In this document: piece by piece, positions 20,187 to 28,473 of the stretch
How the letters are laid out: each line of letters opens with the position of its first letter
Position numbering within the stretch: the stretch's first letter is position 1
Made by a program: the position numbers and the translations under genes
DNA from: Pseudomonas putida
GTDB taxonomy: Bacteria; Pseudomonadota; Gammaproteobacteria; Pseudomonadales; Pseudomonadaceae
Assembly (NCBI RefSeq): GCF_001636055.1
Contig: NZ_CP011789.1
Span: forward strand, 5,678,501 to 5,742,500
Reading direction: 5' to 3'
DNA: 64,000 nucleotides
The notes under the pieces: generated by a model
What the model saw: only the letters and a program-made list of their open reading frames with translations
Told to the model about the DNA's origin: nothing
Database searches by the model: none

Positions 20187-21362
20187 TCAGGTTGAACCGG
20201 AAATTTTACCACAGGCTTTTCGCTCGGCATGCACCCACGGCAACATCATCGCCAGACCGACCGGCAACCAGCTGATGAACCACTCCGCGCGGGGGGTACC
20301 GGTGAGGCTTGCGGCATCGAGTTGCATGGCCACGGTTGAAAACACCCAAACTGCCAGCGCCAGCTTGCCCAACATCGTCTCGCGGGCACGCAGGATCTCG
20401 CGCAGCGCGAACAGCCATACTGCTATCCACAACAGCATACCGGGCAGCCCCAGTTCGACGGCAACGTGAGTGAGCATATTGTGGGTATGGTCGAACTGGA
20501 TCCCCAGTGCCTCCACGCGGTAGAACGCACCAAGCCCCAGGCCGGTCCATGGGTGCTGTTCGATCATCTGCACGGAGGACTGGAATATTTCAGGCCTGTA
20601 GGAGGAACCCCGCTGCATGATCAGATCCTGGAACAGGAATACCGCAACAACTGTGATCAGCAGCGACGACACGGCGATCAGCTTGCTGAGCCGATCACGC
20701 ATCCAGAATGGCGCCAACAGAACAGTGAGCAGCAAGGCCACGCCCGCCCCGCGGCTCTGGCTGAAGGCAATGAAGGCACCCAGGCAGGCCAGGGCCAGCA
20801 GCCAACCCGACTGCACGAGGCGATTGCGCGGGCAATCGTAGAGCATCACGACGGCCATGACACCGACGACGTAGGCGCCCAGGATCGGATGGCTGATTTC
20901 ACCGATTCCCTCCAGACGAGAAACCAGCAGGTTACCGGCGACGTGATAGAAGCGGTAGACCGAAATCAGTGCAGCAATCGCCATCAAAACGCCACCGATG
21001 CGCAACAACACTCGTACACGGTAGGCCCCAAGCTGCGCGAGCAACGGGAAAGCCAGAAGGGACAGCAGGATATAGATCAGCCGCTTACCCTCGCGACCGC
21101 CCTCTTCGGTGGATGACCACACCAGGCTCAACGCTCCCCAGACCAACAAAAGTGCGATCGCCGACCAGAGCGCCGGCTGACGGCGCCACCCGCTCACTAA
21201 AAGATGTCGGGCGGACCAGGCGAATACCAGGGTCGGTAGCCAGAGGAACAGGATAAGGCCTTGCTGATAGAGCTTGTTGCTCGGTGCCAAGGCGATCGCC
21301 GCCAGGAACCAGACGAAACCGAATCCGAGCCAGGCCTGGGCCCAGCGTTTTTCATACAGCAT
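20187..21362 (-). CDS. O-antigen ligase family protein (WaaL-like)
   Basis: A 391-residue inner-membrane protein with about ten to twelve hydrophobic helices and one larger periplasmic loop, as in WaaL/Wzy_C-domain ligases that attach O-antigen to lipid A-core. The loop has arginines and is followed by FDHTHNMLTHVAVELGLPG, which carries the conserved His region. The gene ends 12 bp before msbA, in an operon-like arrangement. Distinguishing a ligase from a Wzy polymerase needs comparison; the position beside msbA and core genes favours a ligase. Confidence 0.85.
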   Translation of the reverse strand: MLYEKRWAQAWLGFGFVWFLAAIALAPSNKLYQQGLILFLWLPTLVFAWSARHLLVSGWRRQPALWSAIALLLVWGALSLVWSSTEEGGREGKRLIYILLSLLAFPLLAQLGAYRVRVLLRIGGVLMAIAALISVYRFYHVAGNLLVSRLEGIGEISHPILGAYVVGVMAVVMLYDCPRNRLVQSGWLLALACLGAFIAFSQSRGAGVALLLTVLLAPFWMRDRLSKLIAVSSLLITVVAVFLFQDLIMQRGSSYRPEIFQSSVQMIEQHPWTGLGLGAFYRVEALGIQFDHTHNMLTHVAVELGLPGMLLWIAVWLFALREILRARETMLGKLALAVWVFSTVAMQLDAASLTGTPRAEWFISWLPVGLAMMLPWVHAERKACGKISGST

Positions 21363-21462
21363 TCCTTCCCCCGATCAGTCCAATGACACCGTCATGGTGC
21401 AACCGCATTATTTTCGGCATTATTGCCAGTCATTTTGCTTGCAGAAGACAAGGCACCCATCC

Positions 21463-22068
21463 ATGCAATGCTCCCGACTCTCCCAGCCCGACTTCGATCA
21501 GCTGACACTCGGCGCCAGGGTTCTGGAGGCCGACAGTTACGGCGCCAAAGTCTACCTGCTCGAGGATGGCAATATCCTCAAGGTTTTTCGTCGTAAACGT
21601 CTGATTTCATCTGCGCTGCTGCGCCCCTACTCCCAGCGGTTCATCGACAACGCAGCGCGCCTGGTGCAACTGGGCATCCCTACTCTGGAAGTGATCAGCC
21701 ATCACAAACTGGATCTGCCGGGGCGCACCGCAGTGCTCTATCGCCCGCTGCCGGGTGAAACCCTGCTGCAGCGCTCGCGCCTACCGGGGTTCAGCTGGAA
21801 TGACTACCTGCCTGCACTGATCGCACTGATCCGGCACCTTCATCGTTCAGGGATCTACTTCCGCTCATTGCACCTGGGCAACGTCGTGGTTACCCCCGAG
21901 CAACAGCTGGGCCTCATTGATGTCGCCGACATGCGCTTTCTGCGCCCTCCGCTGTCGGCACGCATGGTTCGACGCAACGTGCAGCATCTGGCGAACTACA
22001 TCGAGCGGGAGCGACTGGGCGATCACTTCCCGCTCACCGAACTGAAGTCAGCGCTGCTGGAGCGCTGA
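21463..22068 (+). CDS. Kinase-fold LPS-associated protein, catalytic Asp replaced
   Basis: A 201-residue cytoplasmic protein resembling the small LPS (Kdo/heptose) kinase fold; Pseudomonas relatives have been called toluene tolerance protein. Lys40 in ILKVF fits the ATP-binding Lys, Asn140 ends the loop FRSLHLGN, and Asp153 in LIDVADM fits the metal-binding Asp of the DFG position. The loop lacks the expected catalytic Asp: Ser135 occupies that place. It is the only plus-strand gene in this LPS cluster, divergent from the ligase and convergent with a glycosyltransferase gene, 3 bp apart. Either an unusual active kinase or a pseudokinase. Confidence 0.7.
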   Translation: MQCSRLSQPDFDQLTLGARVLEADSYGAKVYLLEDGNILKVFRRKRLISSALLRPYSQRFIDNAARLVQLGIPTLEVISHHKLDLPGRTAVLYRPLPGETLLQRSRLPGFSWNDYLPALIALIRHLHRSGIYFRSLHLGNVVVTPEQQLGLIDVADMRFLRPPLSARMVRRNVQHLANYIERERLGDHFPLTELKSALLER

Positions 22069-22071
22069 ACA

Positions 22072-23163
22072 TCAGCCCCGCAACAAAGCCCGCGAGCCCT
22101 GGCTGAATGCCTGCCAGGCCTGCTCCGGGTCCAACGCATCACGCTGCCTGGCAGCCGTCTCCTTTGCGCTGAGTGTGTTGCACTCCCCGATCGCACGCGC
22201 CCAGGCGGCCTGGTCTCCTACCGGCAGGTAGCGCCCGGCCTGTCCCAATTGCTCGCGAAACACCGGCAGGTCGCTGCATAGCACCGGCACATCGGCCAGC
22301 ACGGCTTCCTGCAGTACCATCCCCAACCCCTCCGAGCGCGAAGGCACCAACAGCCAGTCGAAGGCACGGTAGAGTTGCGACAAATCGGGACGGTAACCAC
22401 ATAGCTGCACACTATCGCCCAGACCGAGCGACTGGATGCGGGCGTTGAGGCGCACTCGCAGCTCGCCGTCGCCGAGGATCACCATACGGGCGTCCGGTTG
22501 CTGCCGGTGGACCTGAGCAAAGGCCTCGATCAGCATCTCGAAGCCCTTGCTCTCCACCAGCCGACCCACCGCGCCGAATACAGGCCCTGGACGCTGAACA
22601 ATGGCAAGCAACCGCCTGGCGTGGTCACGCTCGAAGAGCGCCGCGCCGAATACCTGGGGATCCAGTGCGACACGCAGGGTATCGACCGATCGACCAAGGG
22701 CCTGCTCCAGCGCCTGGGCAAGGGTGCGGGAAACCGCGGCAATGCTCAGGCGGTGCGCCTCGACCGCGCGCAGCAAGCGAATGTCGCTGCCGCGCATGCG
22801 GGTCGAGCCATGAAAGAGCACGGTCACTCGTGTCTCCGGGAAATGTCGCATCAACGGCAGCACAAGGCGCGCAACACCCATGCCGTCGAGCAGCAAGACG
22901 TCGGGGCGGGTCTGCTGCAGTGCCTTGTACAAGCGGTGCCGCAGCACAGGTGTCAACCACCGCCAGAAGCTGCGGCCTTTGAGCGTGCGAGGCGGCATGT
23001 GCCACTCTCGGATCGCGCCCTCGCCGCAGCACAGGCCATCGCCCAGCAGCAGCCAATTGGTGATCTCGGCCCCTTCTGCTACATGGCACAGCATCTGACG
23101 GTGCACCTTGTGAACTGACATGTACGGGGCACCTCCCGACCACATCACATTGACAACATTCAT
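22072..23163 (-). CDS. GT-B glycosyltransferase (family 4-like)
   Basis: A 363-residue cytoplasmic glycosyltransferase that probably adds a sugar to LPS core. The C-terminal domain has GRLVESKGFEMLIEAF and the nucleotide-sugar motif SRSEGLGMVLQEAV (EX7E). I start at the ATG at 23163 (MNVVNVMWSGG) because GGAG lies 8 nt upstream; an ATG two codons earlier is too close to that site. It follows the GT-A-like gene on the same strand after 48 bp. Donor and acceptor are unknown. Confidence 0.85.
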   Translation of the reverse strand: MNVVNVMWSGGAPYMSVHKVHRQMLCHVAEGAEITNWLLLGDGLCCGEGAIREWHMPPRTLKGRSFWRWLTPVLRHRLYKALQQTRPDVLLLDGMGVARLVLPLMRHFPETRVTVLFHGSTRMRGSDIRLLRAVEAHRLSIAAVSRTLAQALEQALGRSVDTLRVALDPQVFGAALFERDHARRLLAIVQRPGPVFGAVGRLVESKGFEMLIEAFAQVHRQQPDARMVILGDGELRVRLNARIQSLGLGDSVQLCGYRPDLSQLYRAFDWLLVPSRSEGLGMVLQEAVLADVPVLCSDLPVFREQLGQAGRYLPVGDQAAWARAIGECNTLSAKETAARQRDALDPEQAWQAFSQGSRALLRG

Positions 23164-23211
23164 CGGCATAGCTCCCTCATACCCGACAGGCCAACCGCCA
23201 GGTCAACCGAT

Positions 23212-23985
23212 TCAATGAGCAAGAAAGCCGATTCCAATACCGACCAATGTTCCTGCAACGAGCGTGGCAACCAGCTTGATCCGGTCACGCTGGCGACGCT
23301 TGGCCTTGCGCTGGACTTCCTCGGGCAAGGTCACATGGCTACCGAAACCAGTATGGAGCACCGCATCGCCCTCGAGCGTGACGGCGGTCAGGCCCAGCTC
23401 GGCATAACGGCGCGACAGCGCCTTCTCTCCAGAATAGGCAGCAAATGGTGCACAAGTCTGGTAATCGCTCAGCCGACGCAATCCTGGATTCAGAGAGAAA
23501 GCCTGCCAATCGGCTTTTTCTGAAAGCAAGGGGTAGCAGGGCACATTGGCGATAACCTGACGGTCTCCCAGGCGGATGTACGGGCTGTGGATCGCCAGGT
23601 CGTGAGCATGGCTGCGCAGCCATACCTGCAGGATCTGCGGGCTGGCCTCGAGGATCAGCCGGGAGTCCTCGACAAAGTGCTGGCGATAGAAGCTCCAGTC
23701 ATCCTCGCAATGGAAGATGTAGGGCGTCTTGACGTGGCTGTAGGCCAGGTCGATCGACGCCAGTTGCCCCAGCTTGGGCCGGTTGACGAACACCTTGCAG
23801 TGGGCCTTCCAATGCTCGGGGACGGCAGCGTGAACCGCATCGTCTCCCGAATCTTCGGTGATGAACACCTCACGGATCGACGCGGTGTTGTAGCGGTCGA
23901 AGCTTTCCAGCGTTGTCTTGAGCAGGTCGAAACGCCCGCAGCTGGTTACCACCAGCGTGATGTCACTGTTTTCCGAGAAGCGCAC
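23212..23985 (-). CDS. GT-A (family 2-like) glycosyltransferase with C-terminal membrane segment
   Basis: A 257-residue protein with a family 2-like start (DITLVVTSCGRFDLLKTTLESF) and the acidic motif HCEDDWSF in the place of the metal-binding DxD. A C-terminal hydrophobic stretch (LVATLVAGTLVGIGIGFLAH in order) would anchor it in the inner membrane. It uses a GTG start at 23985 preceded by GGAGGGAG. In P. aeruginosa the equivalent slot (PA5000, next to ssg) holds WapR, a rhamnosyltransferase; whether this gene is its orthologue cannot be told here. Confidence 0.8.
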   Translation of the reverse strand: MRFSENSDITLVVTSCGRFDLLKTTLESFDRYNTASIREVFITEDSGDDAVHAAVPEHWKAHCKVFVNRPKLGQLASIDLAYSHVKTPYIFHCEDDWSFYRQHFVEDSRLILEASPQILQVWLRSHAHDLAIHSPYIRLGDRQVIANVPCYPLLSEKADWQAFSLNPGLRRLSDYQTCAPFAAYSGEKALSRRYAELGLTAVTLEGDAVLHTGFGSHVTLPEEVQRKAKRRQRDRIKLVATLVAGTLVGIGIGFLAH

Positions 23986-24043
23986 TGGGCTCCCTCCGCC
24001 TTGCGGCCATTTCCAATCCGTCCGATGGACAGGTTGATGTGGT

Positions 24044-25000
24044 TCAAAGCCCCAGTTTCAGACGCAGACGCTGCCACGCACTAAGCGGCGCTCGTGGTCT
24101 GAGGGGGGGCATCATGTGGTCGACGATGCTACGCCCGACCTGGGCAAAACTAAAGCCAGAAACCGCCAGTTCGCGGCCATTGGCGGCGATGCGTTCGGCG
24201 AATGCCGGATCGGCGCGTAATGTCCGCAACTTCTCCTGCAGCACCGGGATGCTGTCGTACAGCACCACGTTGTGCATGTCCTCAAGACCCAACGCACGGT
24301 TTTCCGCCTCGCCCTGGTCGAAAGCCAGCAGCACGCAGCCACAGGCCATGGCCTCGAAGTTCTTGATCATGTACTCGCCCATGCCAACGTCGGCACTGAC
24401 GAAGAAGCGAATACGGTTGAGCGTGTTGCAGTAGTCTTCACCGGACTTGGTACGAGTCACCACCAGGTTTTCCACCTGCCCCAGTTCATCGAGCAACGCC
24501 TTGCGGCCGCTATAGGCGACGCTCTTGGTGCTGCCGACAAAGGCCAGTTCGATATCACGCTCACGCCCCTGGTCGGTCAGCAATTGCTCGTCATAGCCCT
24601 TGGGCACGAACACCGCATCGAAACCTTCCTGGCGCAGGCGCTCGCTGACCATGTAGCCAGAGCTGATCACTCGCGCCCAAGGCAGTTTGCGGTAGTGCGC
24701 GCTGAACTTGCCGGTGTATTTGCAGGGAATGTAGTTCTGGTAGGCATCGTGCTCGAGGATCACCAGATTAGGGATCGTGCGAATGAAGCCGACCTGGCGG
24801 ATCTCCTGCTTGAAGCGCAGGAAAAAGACGATACGGTCATAGCGCTCGACGTCCACTTCACGCTTGAAGTAGCGCCGCAGGTTGCGCTGGTCGTCGCTCG
24901 ACAACCAGCGCAAGTCGCACTCGCAGTTGGCCGCAACGCCGTCGTACAGGCGATCGAGGATGGCCCGTTGTTCCTTCTGCACCAGAAATAGGACTTTCAT
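24044..25000 (-). CDS. Cell-surface sugar glycosyltransferase (Ssg-like)
   Basis: A 318-residue protein with a GT-B-like architecture of the CgeB/glycosyltransferase 1 kind: N-terminal MKVLFLVQKEQRAI and C-terminal FVSADVGMGEYMIKNFEAMACGCVLLAFDQGEAEN in pieces. Its place between the GT-A gene and the DnpA-type deacetylase matches ssg (PA5001) of P. aeruginosa, which is needed for normal LPS and exopolysaccharide. The ATG at 25000 has AAGGA 8 nt upstream; the upstream extension runs into the preceding gene. Confidence 0.8.
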   Translation of the reverse strand: MKVLFLVQKEQRAILDRLYDGVAANCECDLRWLSSDDQRNLRRYFKREVDVERYDRIVFFLRFKQEIRQVGFIRTIPNLVILEHDAYQNYIPCKYTGKFSAHYRKLPWARVISSGYMVSERLRQEGFDAVFVPKGYDEQLLTDQGRERDIELAFVGSTKSVAYSGRKALLDELGQVENLVVTRTKSGEDYCNTLNRIRFFVSADVGMGEYMIKNFEAMACGCVLLAFDQGEAENRALGLEDMHNVVLYDSIPVLQEKLRTLRADPAFAERIAANGRELAVSGFSFAQVGRSIVDHMMPPLRPRAPLSAWQRLRLKLGL

Positions 25001-25046
25001 TGCATTCCTTGGGGGCGTGACGCCATCGCGGTCAATCATCGGGCAC

Positions 25047-26450
25047 TCACTGCTCGCGGCGCCAGAACAGTTCATGTCGACGCACCGCCTTGCGGAAGAA
25101 TTCGTTCTCCCCGTAAGGCGACGGTCGACGCCCGGCCAGCCAGCGCTGCAACAGACGCCGCAGGCGACGCTTGAACGGCGCCGGAGGCTGCAGGTCGTGC
25201 ATCATGCCCAGCGCCATGGCCTTGTCGCGCTGGGTCGGCACGTCCAGCACCAGGCTGCAGGGCGCCCAGGGCTGGCCAGCTTCGAGTTGCGGCGGCAGGG
25301 CAATGCCATCACCGCTGTCACCCATGGGCCAGCGGTCGTTGTCGTGCAGGTGGTTGGCGTAGCACAACAAGGTCTGCGGCTGCCAGTCCAACCCCTGCAG
25401 GGCTTCGAGCACAGCCGCTTGGGCACAGAGATGATCCGGGTGTGGATCGAGCTGCGGGTGCGGCATGACCAGAATCTCTGGGCGGGCCATTTGCAGCAGC
25501 ACGCGCAAGTCGGCCAGCAGGTTGTTCCAGGTCGGCGCACCATCGGCATCGGCCGGCAGCGGAAACGGATTGAAACGACGGAACGGCCGGATATCGGCCA
25601 TGTCCGCCTCACGCGAGGCCGCAGGCTGATCGGGCGCAGCCTGCATGGCAGGCAATTGCAGACAGAAATAGCCCAACTGCACACAACGGGCCTCCGGCAC
25701 CCCGGCCCAACGTGGCACGGCAATACTGTCCCAGGCGCGCAGGCGCCCTTTGAGCTGCGCCGCCTCGGCCTTGGCCAGACCCATCTGTTGGTAGTGCTCG
25801 GCCTCGATCTCGCCAGCGGTCAGTGTGACCACCCAGGCCTCGTCGGCCTGGCTGTAGAGCCCATAAGCCGCCAGCTCTGCATCGTCAGCATGGGGCGCGA
25901 TCACCATGACCCGACGGCGGCGCAACTCCACAGCCGGGGTTATCCACAGGCGCGGCTCGCCCAGCAGTCGGCAGTGGCGCCCGAGCAGGCGCAGTCGCCC
26001 ATCGCGCAGTGCCGCGCCAAGGCCGGTCAGGTTGAGAAAACGCACACCATCGACGCCGCGCTCGAAGGTCTGGCTGTCATGCATGGCGTCCGCGACCAGC
26101 TCGACCCGAGGATCGAGAAAGCGACCAAGCCACCCAGACTTCACACGAACCTCGAGGATCAGCGTGTCATCATCGCTGAACGATGCAGCGCTCTTCAGCA
26201 CGCCGTCTTGAATGCCGACGGCCTCGACACGGCTGTGCTCGCCGAAGTCGAAGGCATAATCTTCGCCGGGCGCGTAGAACAGATGGTCGGCGAACCAGGC
26301 TTCGTGGGCGGCCCAGACCAGCGGCAGCAGCAACAGTGGCAGCCACCACCAGCTCAGCGCGCCCAATGCGATCAGCAGCAACAACCCGATCACCAGCCCG
26401 AGGCGCTTGTTGCGCCGGTGGCGCTTGAGCAATTGCTGCTTGCGACTCAT
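25047..26450 (-). CDS. dnpA: PIG-L family de-N-acetylase, DnpA-like
   Basis: A 467-residue protein with an N-terminal membrane anchor (about residues 17-48, LGLVIGLLLLIALGALSWWW) and a PIG-L deacetylase domain. The metal-binding motifs are IAPHADDAELAAYG and, later, DPHPDHLCAQ. DnpA of P. aeruginosa (PA5002) is the named relative: a de-N-acetylase in the LPS-core cluster that promotes fluoroquinolone tolerance. The start overlaps the mig-14 stop by 4 nt (ATGA), showing coupling. The acetylated sugar substrate is not established. Confidence 0.85.
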   Translation of the reverse strand: MSRKQQLLKRHRRNKRLGLVIGLLLLIALGALSWWWLPLLLLPLVWAAHEAWFADHLFYAPGEDYAFDFGEHSRVEAVGIQDGVLKSAASFSDDDTLILEVRVKSGWLGRFLDPRVELVADAMHDSQTFERGVDGVRFLNLTGLGAALRDGRLRLLGRHCRLLGEPRLWITPAVELRRRRVMVIAPHADDAELAAYGLYSQADEAWVVTLTAGEIEAEHYQQMGLAKAEAAQLKGRLRAWDSIAVPRWAGVPEARCVQLGYFCLQLPAMQAAPDQPAASREADMADIRPFRRFNPFPLPADADGAPTWNNLLADLRVLLQMARPEILVMPHPQLDPHPDHLCAQAAVLEALQGLDWQPQTLLCYANHLHDNDRWPMGDSGDGIALPPQLEAGQPWAPCSLVLDVPTQRDKAMALGMMHDLQPPAPFKRRLRRLLQRWLAGRRPSPYGENEFFRKAVRRHELFWRREQ

Positions 26451-27343
26451 GCCTGGTACACCGGGACCGGGTTGCACCAACGGTCCTTGTATTCACGGTC
26501 GGCACGGCCGAATGAGAAACGCAGGGCCTTGCCACGGGCGTTGGCGTCTTCCCAGGCGGCCTGGGTATTGAGGAAGCTCAGCACGCTGCCGGGGCTGAAC
26601 GCCTTGGTCTCAGGGTCAACACCACCGTTGACGTACTCGACGCTGATCCATTCAGGCGACTCGACCCGGTAAATCAGCTGGATGGCAATCGGCTTGTCCT
26701 CGAGAAACAGCACCGAGCCGATCAGCAGCTCGCGCAAGCGCTCGACCACCTCATCCATACGCGCGGCGCCGGTCGCAGGGAAGCTCCAGCGGCGCTGGAA
26801 CAGGTCGCAGTACATCGCGGCGATCTCGGCACCACTGAAGTCGGTGATCGGACGCACCACGCCACCGGCCTCCTCCAGCAGGCGCAGTTCGCGGCGCTGG
26901 TTGTAGCGAAACTTCTTCGACAGATCTTCATGCGGGCGCGCCATGGCCAATTGCTCGGCCTGGGGTTTCAAGCCCTCGAAGCGCCCGTGATTGAGCTCCG
27001 ACAGGTAGCGCCCGGCGTGGCGCAAGGGCGCAGCAGCATCAACCGCTGCAGGCAGGATGAGCTCGGCATTGCCCAGGTCGAACAGCCCCTTCTTGCCATG
27101 ACGCTTGAGAACATCCTTGGACAACGCCAGGTGACGCCCCCAGGTAGGGACTGCCGCCACGAGCTCGCCGCCTTGGCGCCAGCCCAGGTAGCGCACCGGA
27201 ATCTGTGCAAGTTCGGCCAGTTGCTCGACCACCAACGGATGAGTGGCGACACTGCCGCCGAAACGCTGCCAGGTGTGCGCATACTCGTTCGCATCGATAA
27301 CGGCCCAGCCGCGTTCGCGCCAGGCCTTCAGATGATTGAGCAT
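26447..27343 (-). CDS. Mig-14-like antimicrobial peptide resistance protein
   Basis: A 298-residue protein with a FemX/GNAT-like acyltransferase fold: the C-terminal half has FRYNQRRELRLLEE, MYCDLFQRRW and SFGRADREYKDRWC. Mig-14 of Salmonella and P. aeruginosa (PA5003) is needed for resistance to cationic peptides and is associated with the inner membrane. The ATG at 27343 gives MLNHLKAWRERGWAV; the longer frame would overlap the upstream gene heavily. It shares 1 nt with the upstream glycosyltransferase stop and 4 nt with the dnpA start. The reaction is unknown. Confidence 0.82.
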   Translation of the reverse strand: MLNHLKAWRERGWAVIDANEYAHTWQRFGGSVATHPLVVEQLAELAQIPVRYLGWRQGGELVAAVPTWGRHLALSKDVLKRHGKKGLFDLGNAELILPAAVDAAAPLRHAGRYLSELNHGRFEGLKPQAEQLAMARPHEDLSKKFRYNQRRELRLLEEAGGVVRPITDFSGAEIAAMYCDLFQRRWSFPATGAARMDEVVERLRELLIGSVLFLEDKPIAIQLIYRVESPEWISVEYVNGGVDPETKAFSPGSVLSFLNTQAAWEDANARGKALRFSFGRADREYKDRWCNPVPVYQA

Positions 27344-28473
27344 CAGCTGCGAGCCTCCAGTGCACGCACCTGTGGTAATTGCCAGAACGCCTGGCGCACG
27401 GCTGCGTCGGAAAATCGCTCGCGCAGACGCCGCAGCATCAGTTGCGCGCATTCGCGACGCTGATCGACGCTCAGCCCGGCCATGTGCTTCAGCCCCTGCG
27501 CCAGTTGCCCGGCGTCGCCCAGCGGGAACAGCACACCTACCCCTTCGACTACCTCGCGCGCACCGCCACAGGCCGTGGCCAACAACGGCACGCCAGCGAC
27601 CATCGCCTCCAGCAGGACCATGCCGAAGGGTTCGTGGTCAGAGCTCAGGGCAAACACATCGAACGCCTGGAAATAGCGGCGGGCATCCGGCACTTGGCCA
27701 AGAAAGTCGACACGGTCGGCAATCCCCAGTTCGGCTGCCTGGGCCTTGAGCGTGTCTTCCAGCCGCCCCTTGCCCAGCACTACCAGACGCGCATTGGCCG
27801 GCAGGCCAGGCAACGCCTCGGCGAAACCGCGCAGCAGGGTCGCCTGGTCCTTGTCCGGGTGCAGACGGCCGACGTTGCCGACGATCCACGCCTGTGCATC
27901 GAGCCCCAGGGCACGCCGCGCCTCGTCGCGCGGCACGAGACTGGCCTGCAGCGCCTCGACGTCGATACGGTTGTACAGCGTCTGGATGCGTTCGTGCGGC
28001 CATTGCGCCAGACAGCGGCGCATGTCGTCACGCACCGCGTCGGACACACCCAGCAGGCTCAAGCGTTTGCGAAACAGGTTGGCGAACAGACGTCGCCCCT
28101 TGCGCTGGTAATCGCCGAAGGCATGATGCACGCCGATCACCGGCAAGCCGGTACCCAGCAGCGCGACGTAGATCGGCTTGAAGCGGTGGGCGATGCAGAA
28201 GCTGAAACGGCGCTCGGCCGCGATCTTGCGCAGCGCGCGGATCGCGCCCAGCTTCAGGCCGCGTACGGCCTTGGAGCTGAACTCGAGAAACAGCACTTCG
28301 TCGGATGCACAGCCTGCAGCCACCTGCGCGTTGGCCTTGCCGGTAAGGAAAACCGTGGTGACCTTGTAGCCACGCCCCTCGAACAGGCTGGCGTACTGAC
28401 GGGCGCAGTCGAGGAACGGCCCGTCGTAGCCATGGCAGAACTGCAGGACACGCAGGTCAGAGCGGCTGGTCAT
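27343..28473 (-). CDS. wapH: LPS-core GT-B glycosyltransferase (WapH-like)
   Basis: A 376-residue glycosyltransferase of family 4 type. It begins DLRVLQFCHGYDGPFLDCARQY in pieces and has GNVGRLHPDKDQATLL and SSDHEPFGMVLLEAMVAG (EX7E) for nucleotide-sugar binding. The order carbamoyltransferase-this gene-mig-14-dnpA-ssg is that of P. aeruginosa PA5005 to PA5001, where the gene is wapH, an outer-core glucosyltransferase. Its first 17 bp overlap the end of the carbamoyltransferase gene. Confidence 0.85.
   Translation of the reverse strand: MTSRSDLRVLQFCHGYDGPFLDCARQYASLFEGRGYKVTTVFLTGKANAQVAAGCASDEVLFLEFSSKAVRGLKLGAIRALRKIAAERRFSFCIAHRFKPIYVALLGTGLPVIGVHHAFGDYQRKGRRLFANLFRKRLSLLGVSDAVRDDMRRCLAQWPHERIQTLYNRIDVEALQASLVPRDEARRALGLDAQAWIVGNVGRLHPDKDQATLLRGFAEALPGLPANARLVVLGKGRLEDTLKAQAAELGIADRVDFLGQVPDARRYFQAFDVFALSSDHEPFGMVLLEAMVAGVPLLATACGGAREVVEGVGVLFPLGDAGQLAQGLKHMAGLSVDQRRECAQLMLRRLRERFSDAAVRQAFWQLPQVRALEARS

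Noticed and set aside
17139..20195. A 1018-codon plus-strand open frame opposite hldE and msbA
   Set aside because: It is antisense to two well-supported genes. In GC-rich DNA the opposite strand stays open by codon bias; the translation is rich in Gln, His, Gly and Arg and lacks domain motifs.
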